Assembly: GCF_029223285.1 (NCBI RefSeq)
Contig: NZ_JARHUJ010000013.1
Span: forward strand, 1-64,000
Direction: 5' to 3'
Origin: Paraflavitalea sp. CAU 1676
GTDB taxonomy: Bacteria; Bacteroidota; Bacteroidia; Chitinophagales; Chitinophagaceae
DNA length: 64,000 nucleotides
This document shows positions 1 to 7,858 of the stretch, piece by piece (the stretch's first letter is position 1; each line of letters opens with the position of its first letter). Position numbers and translations under genes: made by a program. The notes under the pieces were generated by a model, which saw nothing but the letters and a program-made list of their open reading frames with translations, was not told where the DNA came from and searched no databases.

Positions 1-58
1 CCGTGATCTTCAAACTGCTGTCATAAATCGAATCCCGGCCTTCTTTCTTTAGATTCAT
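1..58 (-). CDS. 5' end of a leftward gene cut by the window edge
   Basis: An ATG on the minus strand at 58 opens a frame that runs without a stop to the window edge, giving MNLKKEGRDSIYDSSLKIT. Only 19 residues are visible, so no family can be named. The lysine-rich start and the AT-rich upstream sequence (about 60-120) fit a real gene start, but so short a frame could also be chance. Confidence 0.35.
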   Translation of the reverse strand, partial: MNLKKEGRDSIYDSSLKIT

Positions 59-266
59 ACTTGGGTAAATTTAAGTTACAGACTTACTACCCAAAACTGT
101 AAAGCGATTTCAGGACGTGACAGAATGTACCAATAAAGTAACAATGTTCCGAAATACGACAAGCCGTATCTGCCACCTTCGTAATCTTGTATCCAACACC
201 CGTCACAATAGCATTTATTCATTCATCTAAAAAAAAACTTGCAATGATGGTACGTCAAAAAGGTGA

Positions 267-515
267 CCGCCGCCTAAAGATGGCCGGTTACATCGCTGTC
301 ACTGGCGCAGCCGACACCTGTTCACCACTTTTCCGGTTACCAGGCGCTTCGCCAACTGGTTCATGGAAGTGAACAGTCTTTTTGGCGAAAAGTTCCCCGC
401 CAGCGAAGGCTACAAGGTCAAAATAAAGATAAGGGCCGTAACAGTCGGCGAAGTGGACTACGAAGAACTGTTTCCCGATCCCGACTGGTGGAAAGCCACT
501 GGCCCGGAAATGTAA
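267..515 (+). pseudogene. possible remnant coding frame upstream of the SSB-like gene
   Basis: An open frame follows a stop at 264-266 and ends with TAA at 513-515. From about 330 it reads like protein (FTTFPVTRRFANWFMEVN, then a lysine/valine stretch and an acidic tryptophan-rich end). The only internal ATG is at 363, which would give 50 residues. A different frame is open from ATG 244 to 372 (MMVRQKGDRR). The two overlapping frames suggest a short gene with a frameshift or a decayed gene; a genuine 50-aa protein from 363 is also possible. No family recognised. Confidence 0.3.
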
Positions 516-568
516 TGGGTGCACAGCCCCTCACCCCACTTTTATCACTACCTCAACAAGTAAACCAT

Positions 569-883
569 ATGCACAACAACAAAGTACAACTAACAGGTCA
601 CCTGTTCGGTAAGCCCATCATCCACAAAAGCAAGAAGGGCGACACCTGCGTGCAATGCACGGTTATGCTCGATTCCGTTCATCGCAACGCCGCATGCAAT
701 CAGCATTTGGGCACCATGGCCATCAACGTAGTCGCTTACGACGATGTAGCCGACATGTGCGAAAAACACTGTAAGCATCGCGGCGCAGTCGTCATCGAAG
801 GGATGCTTTCCCTGTACAACACGATCGGCGAATGCGGACAAAATGTAGCGGCCATCGAATTACCGCCACCAAATTCTCCCTGA
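569..883 (+). CDS. SSB-like single-stranded DNA-binding (OB-fold) protein, divergent
   Basis: A 104-aa protein if started at the ATG at 569 (MHNNKVQLTGHLFGKP); the longer frame from 488 begins with unconvincing sequence. The pattern matches the SSB family: an N-terminal VxLTGxL strand, a central strand with CTVMLDSV, then INVVAYDDVADMCEKHCKHRGAVVIEGMLS, the place where SSB proteins carry the conserved 'vvafgk.ae...kyl.kGs.v.veG' block (quoted here as family knowledge). It lacks the acidic C-terminal tip of housekeeping SSB and has several unusual cysteines and histidines, so it is probably an accessory paralogue rather than the essential replication SSB. Function in ssDNA binding is inferred from fold similarity only. 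Confidence 0.6.
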   Translation: MHNNKVQLTGHLFGKPIIHKSKKGDTCVQCTVMLDSVHRNAACNQHLGTMAINVVAYDDVADMCEKHCKHRGAVVIEGMLSLYNTIGECGQNVAAIELPPPNSP

Positions 884-920
884 TTGGAGATAAGGTGAAC
901 CGCCGGTAAGCCTCCGCACA

Positions 921-1045
921 CACGAAACCCCGCGTGAATACGCAGGGCTATTTTTCATCAAATGCGTTAACCGTAAACCTTATCCTTTCCTATAGAAACA
1001 ACAAAACCGCGTTGGTGTACTAAAGGGATCTCAACTTTTTATTTT
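921..1045 (-). repeat. intergenic repeat element, copy A (candidate leftward small RNA)
   Basis: This is the most diverged of three near full-length copies (others at 4171-4290 and 46599-46730). Read on the minus strand it has an A-rich tract with AGTTGA, TTTAGTACACC, GCGGTTTTGTTGTTTCTATA, AAGGATAAGG, GTTAACG, and finally a hairpin with stem CCCTGCGT/ACGCGGGG at about 931-948. The T-run of this copy is better on the plus strand (951-955), so it may also terminate the SSB-like gene. Confidence 0.55.
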
Positions 1046-1047
1046 CA

Positions 1048-1236
1048 CTTAAGATCACAAATTGTGATCTTAAGATTTTAGGGGTGCAGTTGGTGCCATA
1101 CGGGGTGAGGTATCCCGTTGATCCTTAGTGAGTTGGAGCATGAGGCCGCTAGTCGAATGGCATAGCTTTTAAGCGTTGTGGGCGGCTGGTGCCTGCCCCG
1201 TGTTGCCTTTAAGGTCACAATTTGTGACCTTAAAGG
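1048..1236. repeat. paired-palindrome element, copy 1
   Basis: Two palindromes flank about 131 bp. The first is at 1048-1074: 13-bp arms CTTAAGATCACAA and TTGTGATCTTAAG around one base. The second is at 1206-1236: 15-bp arms CCTTTAAGGTCACAA and TTGTGACCTTAAAGG around one base. The sequence between them is related to that of copy 2 (3943-4126), for example CTTAGTGAGTTGGA and GCTTTTAAGCGTTGTGGGCG. It lies just downstream of the truncated immunity-like gene ending at 1293. Confidence 0.75.
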
Positions 1237-1292
1237 TCGAGTGACAAGGTTAGCACACACCCTCCCATTGGGCCAACTTGTTTTCAATTGTG

Positions 1293-1571
1293 CTACAAAC
1301 TAGTGTCACATTGGTAAATGAGCATCCTTACACATTGTTTTTCTAAAAACTCCACTACCCGTTCGGAGCACAACTTTAAACCCGGCCAATCTGTTTCCAG
1401 AAAGTCAAAATTGTCAAATCCCTTTTTTACGCGAAAGATTTTATCCTTTATTTCAACCCTGCCCTGCAGTAATTCGAGCTGATCATAATCAAGAAGAGAA
1501 CTATTAGCTGCTTTTTTGTTATCTCTGTCGGGTGTCTTTTTTAATAAGTAATACTTATTCATGAAAATCAT
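1293..1571 (-). CDS. small Imm11/DUF1629-like protein, probably truncated
   Basis: A 92-aa frame (start 1571, or the ATG at 1562 giving MNKYYLLKK, which looks the better start). The segment DNFDFLETDWPGLKLCSERVVEFLEK resembles the core of the Imm11 (DUF1629) family, where a phrase of the type 'DfL....g.plvServkdlLe' precedes the C-terminal half. Family members are roughly twice this length, so the gene seems to end early, shortly before the palindromic element at 1048-1236. If the assignment is right it is an orphan immunity protein of a polymorphic toxin system or a relic of one. No toxin gene is nearby. Confidence 0.45.
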   Translation of the reverse strand: MIFMNKYYLLKKTPDRDNKKAANSSLLDYDQLELLQGRVEIKDKIFRVKKGFDNFDFLETDWPGLKLCSERVVEFLEKQCVRMLIYQCDTSL

Positions 1572-1719
1572 TTATTAATAACCCGTTATACCCTTTGGAT
1601 ATCACTGACGCATTTCAATTAGATAGTAAAGTTCTATATTTTTTGTGGAATGTCATGATGGGCTGAGCTGCTCTTCCAGGACATGACCATTCTGCTTTAT
1701 CAACTTCTTCCGATAGTTA

Positions 1720-1765
1720 CTTTGAAACAAAAAAACGCCTGGGTGTACTAAAGGGACTCATTAGT
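1720..1765 (-). repeat. partial copy of the intergenic repeat element (5' part only)
   Basis: The minus strand reads GAGTCCCTTTAGTACACCC, then AGGCGTTTTTTTGTTTC. This matches the promoter-proximal part of copies A, B and D, but without the downstream leader and hairpin. It sits just after the stop of the lipoprotein gene at 1777. Confidence 0.4.
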
Positions 1766-1776
1766 GGAAAGCCGGA

Positions 1777-2382
1777 TTATTGCTTTATCAATGTGTCGGC
1801 CAGCTGAATTACTTTATCCTGTTCCTTCTCAAAACCTACGATCGGCCTGGTGGAGGGACGGTTTTCACGTTGATAACGTTCGATCAATGGAAGTGTCTTT
1901 ACAATTTTGAGGACGGTATGAAGATCGGCAATGGATTTGTTTTTTTGGTCGACACTTGCCAGAAACACCTGGTGACGAGCAATTGAAACATTGTACTTAT
2001 TCAAATTGGCTGTAATCAGCGCTTCCATTTTTTTCCGCAAAAGCGAATCCCCAATGGTTTCTATATGGTTGTTGGCAGCCTTTATGTAAGCATCATTCTT
2101 TTCCTTGAATTGGTTGAATGAAGCGATTGAGTCCGGCCAACTCTCCCGAATGGCCGTCAGTTTGTCTTCTAACTCTTTTAAGTCTTTGTCTTTGCTGATC
2201 AGTTCGCTGTAAAGGCTTTCGACCAAATCGTCCCCTCTGCTCTTTGAGACCAATTCGTACGAAGAACTTTTGGCTTCCAAAGCTTTGGGCGTTTCTTGTT
2301 TGGATTTGTCCTGGTGGCCGTTATTGTTGCAGGCTGCAAATGCACAGGCCGCGATGATGGGCAGGTATGTTTTGAGGGTCAT
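1777..2382 (-). CDS. hypothetical lipoprotein with coiled-coil-like helices
   Basis: A 201-aa exported protein. A short hydrophobic signal (residues 4-16) ends in a lipobox with FAAC (Cys 17), followed by an Asn-rich tether. The rest is highly charged and helical, with heptad-like stretches at about 55-85 (SELISKDKDLKELEDKLTAI) and 95-150. No family recognised. The start lies a few bases downstream of a GCTATAATACG promoter-like motif (2391-2412) shared with other leftward genes in this window. Predicted location is the periplasm or outer-membrane inner leaflet. Confidence 0.8.
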   Translation of the reverse strand: MTLKTYLPIIAACAFAACNNNGHQDKSKQETPKALEAKSSSYELVSKSRGDDLVESLYSELISKDKDLKELEDKLTAIRESWPDSIASFNQFKEKNDAYIKAANNHIETIGDSLLRKKMEALITANLNKYNVSIARHQVFLASVDQKNKSIADLHTVLKIVKTLPLIERYQRENRPSTRPIVGFEKEQDKVIQLADTLIKQ

Positions 2383-2390
2383 AATGTAAC

Positions 2391-2412
2391 GCTATAATAC
2401 GTTGCTATTTGC
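2391..2412 (-). promoter_or_regulatory. CGTATTATAGC-type promoter motif
   Basis: The minus strand reads ACGTATTATAGC just upstream of the lipoprotein start at 2382. The same core precedes the genes starting at 24441 (variant), 37688, 42446 and 44537. No good -35 element at 17 bp spacing is visible here, so this copy is weaker than the others. Confidence 0.35.
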
Positions 2413-2627
2413 ACAAATCTATGCCATTAAGGTTTTTTTAACGTCGGGTGTATGGGGCCGTGATCGGGACCTGAGTTCGGGCAGCTGATGTACCTACCTG
2501 GTCAACCTCAGGCAAGCTGCACTTCGTCAGAGAGATGCGTTAATCATAGGACTATTCGGTTCTTCGTCAGATGCCTGCGGTACTGGATGGCAGCTAAGGC
2601 TAACTTGGTGCTTTGATTAAATTCCTT

Positions 2628-3893
2628 ATGAAGTGTATGTTAGCCGCATTATTAACCTGTTTCGTTTTATGCAGCTGTTCTAAACCATCCAACGATCCTT
2701 CAACCGGCAAAGTATTGGTGACTGAGCAGGGCCAGCCCTATGGCCTGCTGGCTGAACAGGTGATCGGACCGCAAGGGGGCAGCCTCGCTTCGGCAGACAG
2801 CCGGCTACAAGTGATCATCCCTGCCGGTGCATTGACCGGCAATACGACTATCAGGGTGCAGGCGATCCAAAATACCAACCCAGCCGGCGTGGGCCTGAGC
2901 TACCGGATAAGCCCTTCCCTGTCATTTGCCAAACCGGTCACTATAAAAGTAGACTACAGTGGAGTGGATTCATTAGATATCGACCCCTGCAACCTGAGTT
3001 TGGGTTACCAGGATTCTTCCGGAGCCTGGAAGATGAAAATGAACCGGGTGATCGATGCCGTGAATCGTATATTAAGCATCGAGGCATCGAAGGGCGGCGA
3101 CTGGTGCCTTTTATCACCCATCCGCCTCGTGCCCCTGGAAAGTTATATCAAAAAGAACGAACAGGTGAAACTACAGGTATTGAGTTTCGTGGGAGGAATA
3201 GGTTCGGAAGGATTGTGCGGCCTCTGGAATCCCTCTAATGATCATCATGGCGAACAGGCGTTGGTGTTTGGCGCCCCCGTGCTGCCGGCCCTGATAGATA
3301 AGTGGGAATTGCTTGCCACTGGGTATGGTGTGGGTACGCTGACCCCACAAGGAGCTACGGCTATTTATAAGGCTTCGGACAAGGACAATCCCATCATGAA
3401 CCCCGCTTCCATTGCTGTGACCTTAAAAGGGTTCCCCCGCAACATGCTGGCACGCGTGTATGTAGAGCCGGAAGAAACGTATATTATGATCACCCTGGGT
3501 TCCAAAACCTATATTTATGCAGCGGCAGAAGCCGAGAGGATTGTCAGCAGCAACACGTACAGTATTTCCTGGGAAGAAAGACCTTCCCGTATCGAGCGCG
3601 GTTACATCGTCTGGGGAGGCAATGCTATAGGAAATCATGTTTGGGATATGAAGTTTAACCAGTTCCATTTTTCGCCGGAGGATTTTCCCAATGACGGCTT
3701 CCTGATCAGTCATGCCGGCGAATTAGGAAAATTCCCCAGTGACGGCTATGTGAAGATAGACCAGTTTGGGGCCGTTGGCCAGTTCGTAACTGGCACTTTT
3801 GTGGTTACCAATGCCGCACGTCATGATCCGGATCAGGGGTACCTGGGAAGCTCTTCGGTCTCCGGACGCTTTAAGGCAAGAAGGACGGAATAG
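2628..3893 (+). CDS. ZU5-domain-containing surface lipoprotein
   Basis: The ATG at 2628 gives 421 aa and is preferred over the TTG at 2613. A signal peptide ends in the lipobox VLCSC. Residues about 45-95 contain the ZU5-type pattern 'GPQGGSLASADSRLQVIIPAGAL', shortened here to its core GGSL...VIIPAGAL, where the family usually has 'GG.v...dg.v.l.iPpgAl'. After it come beta-rich repeats and a C-terminal region of about 300 residues with no clear family, including many aromatic residues and WGGNAIGNHVWDMKF. Probably an outer-surface or periplasmic protein of unknown role. A single gene, followed by the paired-palindrome element. Confidence 0.8.
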   Translation: MKCMLAALLTCFVLCSCSKPSNDPSTGKVLVTEQGQPYGLLAEQVIGPQGGSLASADSRLQVIIPAGALTGNTTIRVQAIQNTNPAGVGLSYRISPSLSFAKPVTIKVDYSGVDSLDIDPCNLSLGYQDSSGAWKMKMNRVIDAVNRILSIEASKGGDWCLLSPIRLVPLESYIKKNEQVKLQVLSFVGGIGSEGLCGLWNPSNDHHGEQALVFGAPVLPALIDKWELLATGYGVGTLTPQGATAIYKASDKDNPIMNPASIAVTLKGFPRNMLARVYVEPEETYIMITLGSKTYIYAAAEAERIVSSNTYSISWEERPSRIERGYIVWGGNAIGNHVWDMKFNQFHFSPEDFPNDGFLISHAGELGKFPSDGYVKIDQFGAVGQFVTGTFVVTNAARHDPDQGYLGSSSVSGRFKARRTE

Positions 3894-3942
3894 CTCAAGT
3901 CTAATAAATATTGGCATTCTTATTTTTTTTCACCCCGTATTC

Positions 3943-4126
3943 AAGATCACAATTTGTGATCTTAAGATTTCGGCGTTGCTGTCGCTGCTTTGCAAGTTAA
4001 TAGTATACCATTCATACTTAGTAAGTTGGATGTTAGACAGCAAAGTCGAGTGGCGTTGCTTTTAAACGTTACGGGCGGCTGATTCCTCTTCATGTCGTGT
4101 TCAAGGTCACAAATTGTGACCTTGAA
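3943..4126. repeat. paired-palindrome element, copy 2
   Basis: Palindromes at 3943-3963 (10-bp arms AAGATCACAA and TTGTGATCTT) and 4100-4126 (13-bp arms TTCAAGGTCACAA and TTGTGACCTTGAA), each around one central base. The spacing and the A-type/G-type order match copy 1. The intervening sequence is alignable with copy 1 in its right half (CTTAGTAAGTTGGAT; GCTTTTAAACGTTACGGGCG). It lies between the ZU5 lipoprotein gene and repeat element copy B. Confidence 0.75.
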
Positions 4127-4170
4127 GGTTCAGGGCTTCATACTAGTCCACTCTCCCCGCATACAATAGT

Positions 4171-4290
4171 AAAAGCCCCGCATTGAAATGCAGGGCGTAC
4201 ACTAATCAAATTCGTTAACCATTAAACCTTATCCTTTATTATAGAAACAACAAAACCGCATCTGTGTACTAAACGAAAGCAAACTTTATT
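4171..4290 (-). repeat. intergenic repeat element, copy B (candidate leftward small RNA)
   Basis: Near full-length copy. On the minus strand: AAAGTTTGC, TTTAGTACACAG, GCGGTTTTGTTGTTTCTATA, AAGGATAAGGTTTAATGG, TTAACGAATTTGATTAG, GTGTACGCC, then a hairpin (4175-4196) with stem GCCCTGCATT/AATGCGGGGC and a TTTT tail. The U-G pair in the stem would be an A-C mismatch on the plus strand, so the minus strand is the likely RNA. A tiny frame MVNEFD follows an AAGGATAAGG Shine-Dalgarno-like run. Confidence 0.6.
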
Positions 4291-4375
4291 TTGGGGAAAT
4301 CTTTTCTGCAGCTGTCAAGATAGTAATTGGTGCCTGGGCGGCTTGGGTAAGGTTGATGCTAGAGGTGCCGCTTCG

Positions 4376-4404
4376 ATAATAAAAAAAGCCACCATAAGGT
4401 GGCT
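4376..4404 (-). terminator. intrinsic terminator of the DUF6934 operon
   Basis: Stem AGCCACC/GGTGGCT with a four-base loop (4387-4404). On the minus strand it is followed by seven Ts and AT-rich sequence. It lies 24 bases beyond the stop of the 54-aa gene and closes that leftward two-gene unit. Confidence 0.85.
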
Positions 4405-4427
4405 CGATATCATTATTGTTTACAGGC

Positions 4428-4592
4428 TCATTTTACATGCCTGAACTTAGTTTTGGACAATATCCTATTGGCCTGCTCTAACTTTTCTGGGAAGTATACC
4501 TTTTCGGATTTCTCCTTAACTACCGTAAGGGTCATCCCCAGAGATGCTGCCAATTTAGAGGCCCGTTTTTTATTACTTGCCTTTACCTTCAT
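4428..4592 (-). CDS. 54-aa basic helical protein, partner of DUF6934
   Basis: A short frame starting at ATG 4592 (MKVKASNKKRASKLAASLGM) and ending at TGA 4428-4430. It is very basic at the N-terminus (K/R at 2, 4, 8, 9, 10, 13) and then helical, with VVKEKSEKVYFPEKLEQANRILSKTKF. It begins 12 bases after the stop of the DUF6934 gene and is followed directly by an intrinsic terminator, so both are almost certainly co-transcribed. The KLAASLGMTLTVVKEKSEKVYFP stretch could be a small helix-turn-helix, or a helical antitoxin-like partner; this is inference. No family recognised. Confidence 0.65.
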   Translation of the reverse strand: MKVKASNKKRASKLAASLGMTLTVVKEKSEKVYFPEKLEQANRILSKTKFRHVK

Positions 4593-4604
4593 ATTACAAA
4601 TATA

Positions 4605-5057
4605 CTATTTTTTACTTACTAGAAAACCTAGATATTCAAGTCCTTTTTCGAAAGCAACTTCAATGTAATTATCCTTTTCGGTTAAAAGGCCAAGTATTTC
4701 AAACTCAATCGATAGTTCCTCATAATTCAGGCATATTGCCATTCGATACAATCTTGTCCTTTCAGGCGTGCTCCCTGAAAAAAATAACCTTTTTTCAGGA
4801 TGTGTTATAAAGAAGTATCTAACCGCGGAGACGACCGTAGAAAGAATTTTATTTCGGTCTTTGTTATCATCCCTTGCAAGGTCATCTATGGTGCCATCTG
4901 CCTTTTTATTGCCGAATGCAAGCATCAAGGTTGACTCGTCAAGGGTTTTGGTAAACTGTATTATCTTAGGTATCTCGCCCTTGGGGCCCTTACTTGTGAA
5001 TTCGTATTCCAGGTAATCGTCGCTGATCGATAGGTTGTCATACCTTTCATGTTTCAT
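4605..5057 (-). CDS. DUF6934 family protein
   Basis: A 150-aa protein if started at the ATG at 5057 (MKHERYDNLSI); the longer frame to 5090 adds an unlikely cysteine-rich lead. The order of motifs is typical of this Bacteroidota family: an F/YEF-SKGPKGEIPKIIQF strand near residue 20, LAFGNK, a D-rich loop, STVVSAVRYFFITHPEKRLFFSGSTPERTRLYRMAI (the conserved 'G.tp.RtrLY' block, residues about 95-112), and a C-terminal EKGLEYLGFLVSKK. Function is unknown. It is the first gene of a two-gene unit with the 54-aa protein. Confidence 0.75.
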   Translation of the reverse strand: MKHERYDNLSISDDYLEYEFTSKGPKGEIPKIIQFTKTLDESTLMLAFGNKKADGTIDDLARDDNKDRNKILSTVVSAVRYFFITHPEKRLFFSGSTPERTRLYRMAICLNYEELSIEFEILGLLTEKDNYIEVAFEKGLEYLGFLVSKK

Positions 5058-5457
5058 AGGATTCTTCTTTCTGCATCTGTGGCTCGACATACATCCTCAT
5101 GCACGGATATTGAGGTGTATGATTCTTCCGCAAGGTCGTTTGATTAATTAAGTTCCTTTTTATTAGAAACAACTAATTGAAGCTTACGTACCAAAGAGGG
5201 TTCAACTTTTTTTCTGTCAAGGCATGTGCCTGGGTAACGGAATCGGCGCACGGTGTTTTTTTCTGGCACTCACCGCGTCGCCCATGCTTCCACCCTCCCC
5301 CAAAAAATGTCGCACTTTCAATTCATCATCTTAACAGTCAATTAAAGCATTTTACCACACCAGCTATCCATACATAGGGCCTGGCCAATAGTTTTGGCCG
5401 CAATAAGTTCAGGCTTCCTGGCATTTGCCGGGAAGCTGATCTTTAAAAGACCGTTTT
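5058..5457. other. 400-bp gap with a degenerate repeat copy
   Basis: No convincing gene. At 5161-5215 the minus strand carries a decayed copy of the intergenic element (AAAAAAAGTTGAACCC, CTTTGGTACGTA, TTAGTTGTTTCTAATAAAAAGG). At about 5412-5435 an inverted repeat (CTTCCTGGCA/TGCCGGGAAG) lies in the leader of the downstream TPR gene. Confidence 0.5.
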
Positions 5458-7599
5458 ATGAAGAAAACAGTAAAGGCATGTTGCTTATTCATATTGATAA
5501 GCTGTCTGTGGAATGTCGCTGGTGCACAGGATAAGAAACAAACCAGTGCAGAATATCAAAAGATGCGGGAAGAGCTATTGAAGAAGATGAAAGACCTGCC
5601 ACCGGATGAAGCCAAGAAGGTGATGGACATGCTGGAGCAGGGCGAAAAGAACATGGCGAAAGCCGGGCCGGAAATGAGAGAGCGGGAAAAGGACACTGCT
5701 TTGTTTCCTGGCAGAAGCGGCAAGCTTTCTTCTATACCGGCTAAGGTCATGACGAAGGCGGAAGTACAAAAATACGTCGGTGCTGTGTATACCACCATCG
5801 TTACGAAAGTTCCGGCGGCACACAAAAAGGAGATTGACAAGATCATAACTACCACCGCACCCGGTAAACTATCGCAACTCGCGATAGCGGGCTGGTATTA
5901 TAGAAAGGCGCCGGTTACCGCCGTTGCCCTGGCTGCCAAAGCGAGCGAACAAAATGTAGATGATGGACTGGCTTTGAATAATCTTTCGGCCTTGCTGAAC
6001 ATGGGTAATGTACCGGAGAAAGCCATTCCCATTTTGCTGTATCTCGTTCAGAAGCTGCCCAATGATCCGCTCGTATTAAATAACCTGGGGCAATGTTATG
6101 CAGCATTGGGCGACAAAGCCAATGCTAGATTATACCTGCTGCGTTGCGTAAAGATAAACCCCAAACATCCGGAAGCCAATAATACCCTTGGCCATATCGA
6201 GGCTGCAGAAGGCAATAATGCCAGGGCGACGGATTTTGCTAAAAACTCCCTGGAGGGAGGCTTTACCGAGGCCGCCAGCAACCTGTTGAAACGGGTAGAA
6301 CCCAAAAAAGTATATGAAGCAACTATCCCCAAAGTAGAGTTGCCCGACGGGTTTAATGAATATAAAATTAAATTACCCCAGCTGCAGCTGTTGGTGACGG
6401 AGGCTGAAGCGGTCAAGGCAGATACGAGGGCTTTTGGTGATGCATTGGTGGCTACTTCCGGCAAGTTAAATAATCTGTACGGTCCGTTAGAAAAGGAAGG
6501 CCTCGCGCTGATGCAAAAAGAACAGCAGAAACTATTTGCCAATCCCGACAGGCTAAGCAACTTTGGCCGTACCTTCTCTTCGCTCGCCACTTTTAAATTA
6601 AGGCATTTCTCGAAAAATGTGCGGGCCGATACCGATGTGCTGAAGAAGATTGATGAAGATCATAGACTACAGGTAACACGACTGGACAGTAATTATAAAA
6701 AGAAGGCCCTGTCTATAGAGGCAGAGTATACTGAAAAGATAAAAGGGCTGAAATGTGCAGACGGCCGGCCGGGCGATTGTGCTCAATTGGAAAGGTTGAC
6801 GAAGGAACGCTGCATCAAGCTCAATGATGCCGCCAATATTTACCTGAAAGACCGGGCCGGGGCTACGGAAAACTACCGCCGGAAGCGGCAGCACTTTTCA
6901 TTAAGCGTGTTTTACGTTACTTCCTACTGGGGTTATCTTTCTGCCCAAAACAAGCAATTGGCCCAGGCTGCCTATTATAAGGCTGCACAGGAATATATAA
7001 ACAGCCTTAAGATCTTCAACAACTCATTTACAATTAATCCCGCCTGCGGCTACCAGGACAGAAAGCCTGTAAAGCAGGAAATCGCTCCTGAATGGAAACT
7101 GGAATGTCCTGTTGATATTAAGATTCCTTTTGTTGTGGGCGAGCTATCTGTGAATTGTGAGGAGGCAGGTTTTAGTATGGGAGAAGGTGCTCAATTCAGC
7201 TTTACGCAGAACTTCATAACCCGTCAATCTACGTTTTCTATAGGCATTGGTGCCAGTGCCTCTACAGGTGCCTCCCTGCCGGGCGTTGAAGGCAGTTTGG
7301 CAGCAAGTGTTAGTCAGACCTTATACATCACCTACGATGGCATCAATCATATTTCCGACCTGGGCATGAAATTCGGCGCCGGTGTTTCTGCCGGGTATGA
7401 ATTTTCCGGTAGCGTATCGAAAGGTGGCTTCGAAATAGAAGCGAGTAAAGAAGGAGGCAGTGTAAAAGCAGGAGTAGGTTACACGATCGGCATTAGTAGT
7501 GGTTATGGACCTCATATAGATTTTGAAGAAGGCCCCTTCAAGCAGCTGTTTGCCGGCGAAAAGCAGGTAAATCCGCAGGTGAACATTTATAAGAAATAA
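5458..7599 (+). CDS. large exported tetratricopeptide-repeat protein
   Basis: 713 aa. Residues 1-23 are a signal peptide ending AGA-QDKK. A charged helical segment (30-75) follows. TPR units run from about 168 to 260, with the typical LNNLGQCYAALGDKANARLYL and NNTLGHIEAAEGN patterns. Residues about 395-480 are coiled-coil-like with a CADGRPGDC insert. The C-terminal 120 residues turn into a glycine/serine-rich beta pattern of alternating strands (SIGIGASASTGAS, KFGAGVSAGYEFSGSVSKGG), resembling an outer-membrane-type or self-assembling beta domain. Such a TPR-plus-beta arrangement suggests an envelope scaffold, but no specific role can be assigned. Confidence 0.85.
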   Translation: MKKTVKACCLFILISCLWNVAGAQDKKQTSAEYQKMREELLKKMKDLPPDEAKKVMDMLEQGEKNMAKAGPEMREREKDTALFPGRSGKLSSIPAKVMTKAEVQKYVGAVYTTIVTKVPAAHKKEIDKIITTTAPGKLSQLAIAGWYYRKAPVTAVALAAKASEQNVDDGLALNNLSALLNMGNVPEKAIPILLYLVQKLPNDPLVLNNLGQCYAALGDKANARLYLLRCVKINPKHPEANNTLGHIEAAEGNNARATDFAKNSLEGGFTEAASNLLKRVEPKKVYEATIPKVELPDGFNEYKIKLPQLQLLVTEAEAVKADTRAFGDALVATSGKLNNLYGPLEKEGLALMQKEQQKLFANPDRLSNFGRTFSSLATFKLRHFSKNVRADTDVLKKIDEDHRLQVTRLDSNYKKKALSIEAEYTEKIKGLKCADGRPGDCAQLERLTKERCIKLNDAANIYLKDRAGATENYRRKRQHFSLSVFYVTSYWGYLSAQNKQLAQAAYYKAAQEYINSLKIFNNSFTINPACGYQDRKPVKQEIAPEWKLECPVDIKIPFVVGELSVNCEEAGFSMGEGAQFSFTQNFITRQSTFSIGIGASASTGASLPGVEGSLAASVSQTLYITYDGINHISDLGMKFGAGVSAGYEFSGSVSKGGFEIEASKEGGSVKAGVGYTIGISSGYGPHIDFEEGPFKQLFAGEKQVNPQVNIYKK

Positions 7600-7858
7600 C
7601 TTACTGTTTAATCCGCTGGTGAATTTCTACGTTGATAACCTGAATTCAACGGCATTTTCGAACACCTCAGCACGCTATTCGCGCACACCGGCCGTCAAAG
7701 CCTTATTCCAGGTTACCAGGCAGCGTTCTACCAACAACATAATGAATTTTGATGTCGTTTGTTTGCTCACGCGAACCCCTGCAATTCAGTCATCATAAAC
7801 GACTTGTATGGACATCCAACTTATGTCCTGTACCGGTAAAAAAACGAAATCTGTATCT

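Noticed and set aside
1048-4126. Integron attC or CRISPR origin for the paired palindromes
   Set aside because: The core sequences lack attC-type RYYYAAC/GTTRRRY boxes, and the copies are neither evenly spaced nor separated by unique spacers.
4399-4668. 89-codon plus-strand frame
   Set aside because: It lies opposite the 54-aa gene and the terminator of the DUF6934 operon, which have better support.
7619-7798. 60-codon open frame from a GTG after the TPR gene
   Set aside because: No ATG, no family resemblance, and it overlaps the leader of the next gene; chance openness is the simpler explanation.
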